A stretch of 14,566 bases of DNA. Origin: Irpex lacteus. Taxonomy: Eukaryota > Basidiomycota > Agaricomycetes > Polyporales > Irpicaceae. How positions within the stretch are numbered: the stretch's first letter is position 1; each line of letters begins with the position of its first letter. The notes beneath the pieces are model-generated. The model had not been told where the DNA came from and did not search any database. It was given only the letters and a program-made list of their open reading frames with translations. Positions 12,028-14,566 of this stretch are shown here, piece by piece. Both the position numbers and the translations under genes were made by a program. The stretch covers positions 1-14,566 of the forward strand of contig MQVO02000208.1 of assembly GCA_001986395.2 (NCBI GenBank), read 5' to 3'.

Positions 12028-13125
12028 AGTTTTATAAATTCTCATAGGTAACGCAGGAAGAGTATAAGAAGAATTAATATTAACTTTAAATTTCTTATAA
12101 ACAAGTTCATTAAATTTAACTAACACTTGGAACAATGATTTACAATCGATTTTACAATAAGTAAGAGCTTGATCTTTAAAGTTCCATGGTCCAGATTTAT
12201 TATTATAATGTAAATCAAACAATTGTTCATAATCTGCCCTAGAAAGATCAGTAAATAATTCATAAGCAGGGAAATCCCCGCTATAATTAATATCTGAGAA
12301 GTAAAAAGGGAAATGTGTTTTAACAGTAGGTACATTAAATGATTTACACAATCTTCTTAGGCCCATAGGTAATAATAGGAATGAATCTTTAAAGATAATA
12401 GTTCTATTATTCACTTTAAATCTGATAGCCATTAATTTACCATTAAATAATAATGGTTTAACAGTGGCTCCAGGATAATTTAATAAATGTTTAAGAAGTA
12501 AGATTTCATCAAAACCAGATAGATTATGTGCATAAGCATATTTAATACTCTTTAAATTTAATAGTTGATCTAAAAATGAAATAAACATAGTTGCTTGTGC
12601 TTCCTCTGTTATATTAGTAGCAATAGAATTAATATAGTTACCCCCAGTATAATGACCATAGTAAGCTGTAATTAGATAAGGATGATGATTACCAGAAACA
12701 TTAACTGTTTCTATATCAAATGTACAAAATGTATCCAAAGCTGATATTTTTTCTTCTACTTTGTGTACTTTAAAGGGTTTAGCAGGTAATTGTTTTTCAG
12801 TTACAATTACTTCACCATCTTGAATATATAAAGTATCATGATTGATTTCTCTTCTAAAGATATTCTGACTTAATTTTGTATCAGTGAATCTTTGATCTAG
12901 AAAACCATGATAATGTACACTATTAATATTATCTTTTTGATGAATTTCTATAGGTTGTTCCCCATCAAAGATTTTATATATTACAGTACCATCTGAAGAA
13001 TCATCCACAAATTTTACTCTCCCAAAATGATGAGGATTCATATTGGTAGAGCATATCACTGTTAATGATGGTATCCATGTTCAATTCACGGGTACAACTG
13101 TTTTCTTATGTCTTGATGACAACAT
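12007..13125 (-). pseudogene. dpo: Plasmid-type family B DNA polymerase, exonuclease domain, truncated
   Basis: Encodes the 3'-5' exonuclease half of a protein-primed DNA polymerase of linear mitochondrial plasmids. I start it at ATG 13125: the frame runs through a TGA (Trp15, 13083-13081), which standard-code ORF calling treats as a stop, so a shorter GTG start at 13059 is less likely. Motifs: ExoI FDIET (136-140, metal-binding Asp and Glu), ExoII YAHNLSGFDEILLL (from 198), ExoIII YCKIDC (323-328). About 366 native residues end at RIYKT; the last PQKTRL and TAA lie in the palindrome 11941-12027. Full proteins are roughly 800-1000 residues, so the polymerase half is cut off; a motif B piece is at 9955-10216. 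The remaining frame is undamaged, which suggests recent interruption. Confidence 0.88.
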
Positions 13126-13259
13126 ATGACTAGTTAATATATTTATATTGACTTAATAGTACTTTTTTTACTATTAGATCATATGTATTTAGACTAATTA
13201 ATAAATTATTTATCTTTATTATATATTATTTTATATAATATTTATTATTTAACTAGGGT
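13126..13259. other. AT-rich spacer between dpo and the RT remnant
   Basis: Almost pure A/T with a TAACTAGTCATATGTTGTC stretch before the dpo ATG. Nothing else is seen. A promoter for dpo could lie here but no motif can be supported. Confidence 0.3.
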
Positions 13260-13606
13260 AAAACTAAAAATTATGACCAGTTAATACTATCTAATATTTA
13301 AGGTGTTACACCTGGCGCCATATTACCAGATTTATTTTTAATAAATTTGTAAGTATATTTTAAAAAATATAGATAACATAAAATAAGATATATTTTACGT
13401 TCGATCACATGGTCTTTATTATTTATATAAAATTTTGCTAGACTGTCCAATTTTATAAAAACCTTTGGTTGTACATCCGTACTGTATTTACGAATTGAAA
13501 CACGATTATTTACTGCAACACTTTTCCTTCAGTTTGCATTCCCAAACTCGTATACAACTTTAGATAGTTGAGCGGATACTATTGATGCTCCGTTACCATT
13601 AGGAAT
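13260..13606 (-). pseudogene. Group II intron reverse transcriptase, N-terminal remnant
   Basis: Under table 4 a 102-codon frame is open from 13606 to TAA 13300-13298 (with TGA as Trp in NANWRKSV). It reads YSTDVQPKVFIKLDSLAKFY, then KIYLILCYLYFLKYTYKFIK, NKSGNMAPGVTP, stop, ILDSINWS. The last part matches the RT0/RT1 region of group II intron maturases (K...GNMTPG.D..TLDGI), and the leader matches fungal mitochondrial versions (YSTxxQPKxxxKL). This enzyme copies and helps splice its intron. Catalytic YADD and later domains are missing, and the frame has a nonsense codon in the TPGxD.xTL motif. The upstream side is cut by the palindrome at 13630. No host exon is adjacent. Confidence 0.65.
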
Positions 13607-13629
13607 TTATTACCTTAGGTAATAATAAA

Positions 13630-13717
13630 CCAACAAAAAAACTAGGCTCTAATTAAAATTTAATTAAATTAAATTTTAATAATTGCGGATGAAATAATTA
13701 GTTTTTTTTGGGTTGGG
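13630..13717. repeat. Palindromic element, long form, inverted (partner of 11051)
   Basis: CCAACAAAAAAACTAGGCTC, the inner AT palindrome, AATTGCGGATGAAATAATTA, then GTTTTTTTTGGGTTGGG. Reverse complement of 11051-11137 with one base length difference in the T-run. Confidence 0.95.
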
Positions 13718-13809
13718 TAATCCTTTTTAGCCTTAGAAAAATAAATTTAAATTTAAATAAAATTTATAAAATAAGATAAAGCAATAAAAGTAATATAATA
13801 TAAAAATTT

Positions 13810-13871
13810 TTTATCCTCAGCCTATATTCCTTTTTAATTATATAATATAAAAAAAAAAAGGGGAGGATAAA
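13810..13871. repeat. Extended hairpin upstream of tRNA-Met
   Basis: TTTATCCTC (13810-13818) and GAGGATAAA (13863-13871) pair perfectly, and inside them CCTTTTT and AAAAAGG pair again. It is the most elaborate member of the T/A hairpin family and lies 20 bases before tRNA-Met. Confidence 0.7.
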
Positions 13872-13890
13872 GGATAAAAACAAATTTTAA

Positions 13891-13963
13891 GCTGAAATGG
13901 TTTAAATGGTTAAAACATACCACTCATGACGGTATAATAAAGGTTCAATTCCTTTTTTCGGCT
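13891..13963 (+). tRNA. trnM: tRNA-Met (anticodon CAT)
   Basis: Acceptor GCTGAAA/TTTCGGC, D stem GTTT/AAAC with loop AAATGGTTA, anticodon stem TACCA/CGGTA with one A-C mismatch next to the loop CTCATGA (CAT at 13925-13927), T stem AAAGG/CCTTT with loop TTCAATT. CAT could be initiator, elongator or modified Ile; the sequence does not settle which. The mismatch is unusual but tolerated in mitochondrial tRNAs. Confidence 0.88.
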
Positions 13964-14066
13964 CTATAATTCTATATTTACTAAGTTTAAATTTAAATTT
14001 TAAGTAAATAAACTTACAAATAGCCCGTAATAGTATCTTTTTAAAAAAATAGATAATGCTAACAAC

Positions 14067-14096
14067 TCCTTTTTTTATTAATTATAAATAAAAAGG
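14067..14096. repeat. T/A hairpin upstream of nad4
   Basis: CTCC, a T-run, then A-rich and AAAAAGGG, a looser member of the hairpin family, about 90 bases before the nad4 start. Confidence 0.5.
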
Positions 14097-14187
14097 GAAA
14101 AAATTAAGTCAAATAGAATTATAAGTTAAATTCAATCTTCAAGGTATCTAATTTTAATTAGATAAAATAAAAAATAAAATAAATAAA

Positions 14188-14566
14188 ATGTTACAATTAT
14201 TATTATTAATACCACTACTAGGGAGTGCAATTATACTATTAATCCCAGAAAATAGTAAAGAAAATCAAAGTACAATTAAAAATATAGCATTAAATATATC
14301 ATTACTAAATTTATAGTATCAATCTTTTTATGGGTTCAATTTAATTCAAATACAAGTGAATATCAATTTGTATATGAATTTACAAAATTGAGTTTCTGTC
14401 ATTTTAATATAGGGTAGATGGTATCTCATTATATTATGTTTTATTAACTACATTTATAACACCAATAGCTTTATTATCTAATTTTAATAATTTAAGTTCA
14501 GAAAAAAGTATTAAATTTTTCGTAATCTCATTTTTACTATTAGAAACATTTCAAATAGCACTATTT
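14188..14566 (+). CDS. nad4: nad4, 5' part, with two one-base frameshifts (NADH dehydrogenase subunit 4)
   Basis: ND4 is a proton-pumping subunit of complex I. ATG at 14188 gives LLLLIPLLGSAIILLIPENS, the usual ND4 N-terminus. The frame hits TAG at 14314 after a T-run (14310-14312); one more T restores VSIFLWVQFNSNTSEYQFVY. It hits TAG again at 14415 after GGG (14412-14414); one more G restores VDGISLYYVLLTTFITPIAL then SFLLLETFQIALF, which is highly conserved in ND4. The gene continues beyond the window. With the reading otherwise perfect and both gaps in homopolymers, I think this is the functional nad4 with consensus errors, although real mutation cannot be excluded. tRNA-Met lies 224 bases upstream on the same strand. 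Confidence 0.85.

Noticed and set aside
12120..12335. Minus-strand open frame of 71 codons
   Set aside because: It is a shadow of the polymerase gene in another frame, which has clear exonuclease motifs.
212..13717. Repeated palindromes considered as a CRISPR array
   Set aside because: Copies are irregularly spaced by hundreds to thousands of bases, vary in length, and lie inside mitochondrial genes; no cas genes are present.
1..14566. Bacterial-style promoters, ribosome binding sites and terminators
   Set aside because: Gene content and code are fungal mitochondrial; hairpins here are repeats, and AT-rich DNA gives meaningless matches to bacterial consensus sequences.

Overview
This window is fungal mitochondrial DNA, most likely from a basidiomycete. 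The base composition is very AT-rich. TGA is read as tryptophan in atp8 (8685-8687) and in the N-terminus of the plasmid-type DNA polymerase (13081-13083), so translation table 4 applies. There are mitochondrial tRNAs, respiratory-chain genes, group I and group II intron debris, and pieces of a linear mitochondrial plasmid. Assignment to Agaricomycetes is an inference from the intron and plasmid content; no species is claimed.

Layout. 1-5100 is mostly minus-strand debris: an unknown membrane-protein remnant, a LAGLIDADG tail, a decayed nad5 segment, tRNA-Arg, a GIY-YIG endonuclease remnant, a possible nad6 piece, a small plasmid-associated membrane-protein ORF (3722-4054), and a homing-endonuclease tail. 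5100-7400 (minus) holds an atp6 3' end, a group I intron core, one exact internal cob exon (6076-6267), the C-terminal half of a LAGLIDADG enzyme, an nad4L piece and an internal nad4 piece. 7400-8600 is gene-poor. 8600-9760 (plus) carries a 5'-truncated atp8, tRNA-Ile, tRNA-Phe, an nad2 3' end overlapping nad3 by one base, and nad3 running into a cox1 exon with the start of an intron endonuclease. 9800-13630 holds two separated parts of a family B DNA polymerase, unknown ORFs, a second tRNA-Ile and a group II reverse-transcriptase remnant. 13890 to the end has tRNA-Met and the start of nad4.

The dominant signal is a family of palindromic elements with ends close to CCCAAAAAACTAG...CTAGTTTTTTGGG, in a short (47 bp) and a long (about 87 bp) form. 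I count about ten complete or nearly complete copies plus several decayed ones. They sit inside atp6, nad4, nad5, the polymerase gene and endonuclease remnants, and one decayed copy abuts truncated atp8. Two long copies (11051-11137 and 13630-13717) are almost identical and inverted, and bracket a 2.5 kb polymerase/RT segment. A second, simpler hairpin family (T-run, ATTA or similar, A-run, flanked by CC/GG) is scattered through the same region. Together they make the region a record of repeat-driven rearrangement.

Caution: several genes are broken by a single missing base in a homopolymer (nad4 twice, the ORF at 11358, the ORF at 1066). That pattern also fits uncorrected long-read consensus errors, so some 'broken' genes may be intact in the organism, while others (nad5, atp6, endonucleases) look genuinely decayed.
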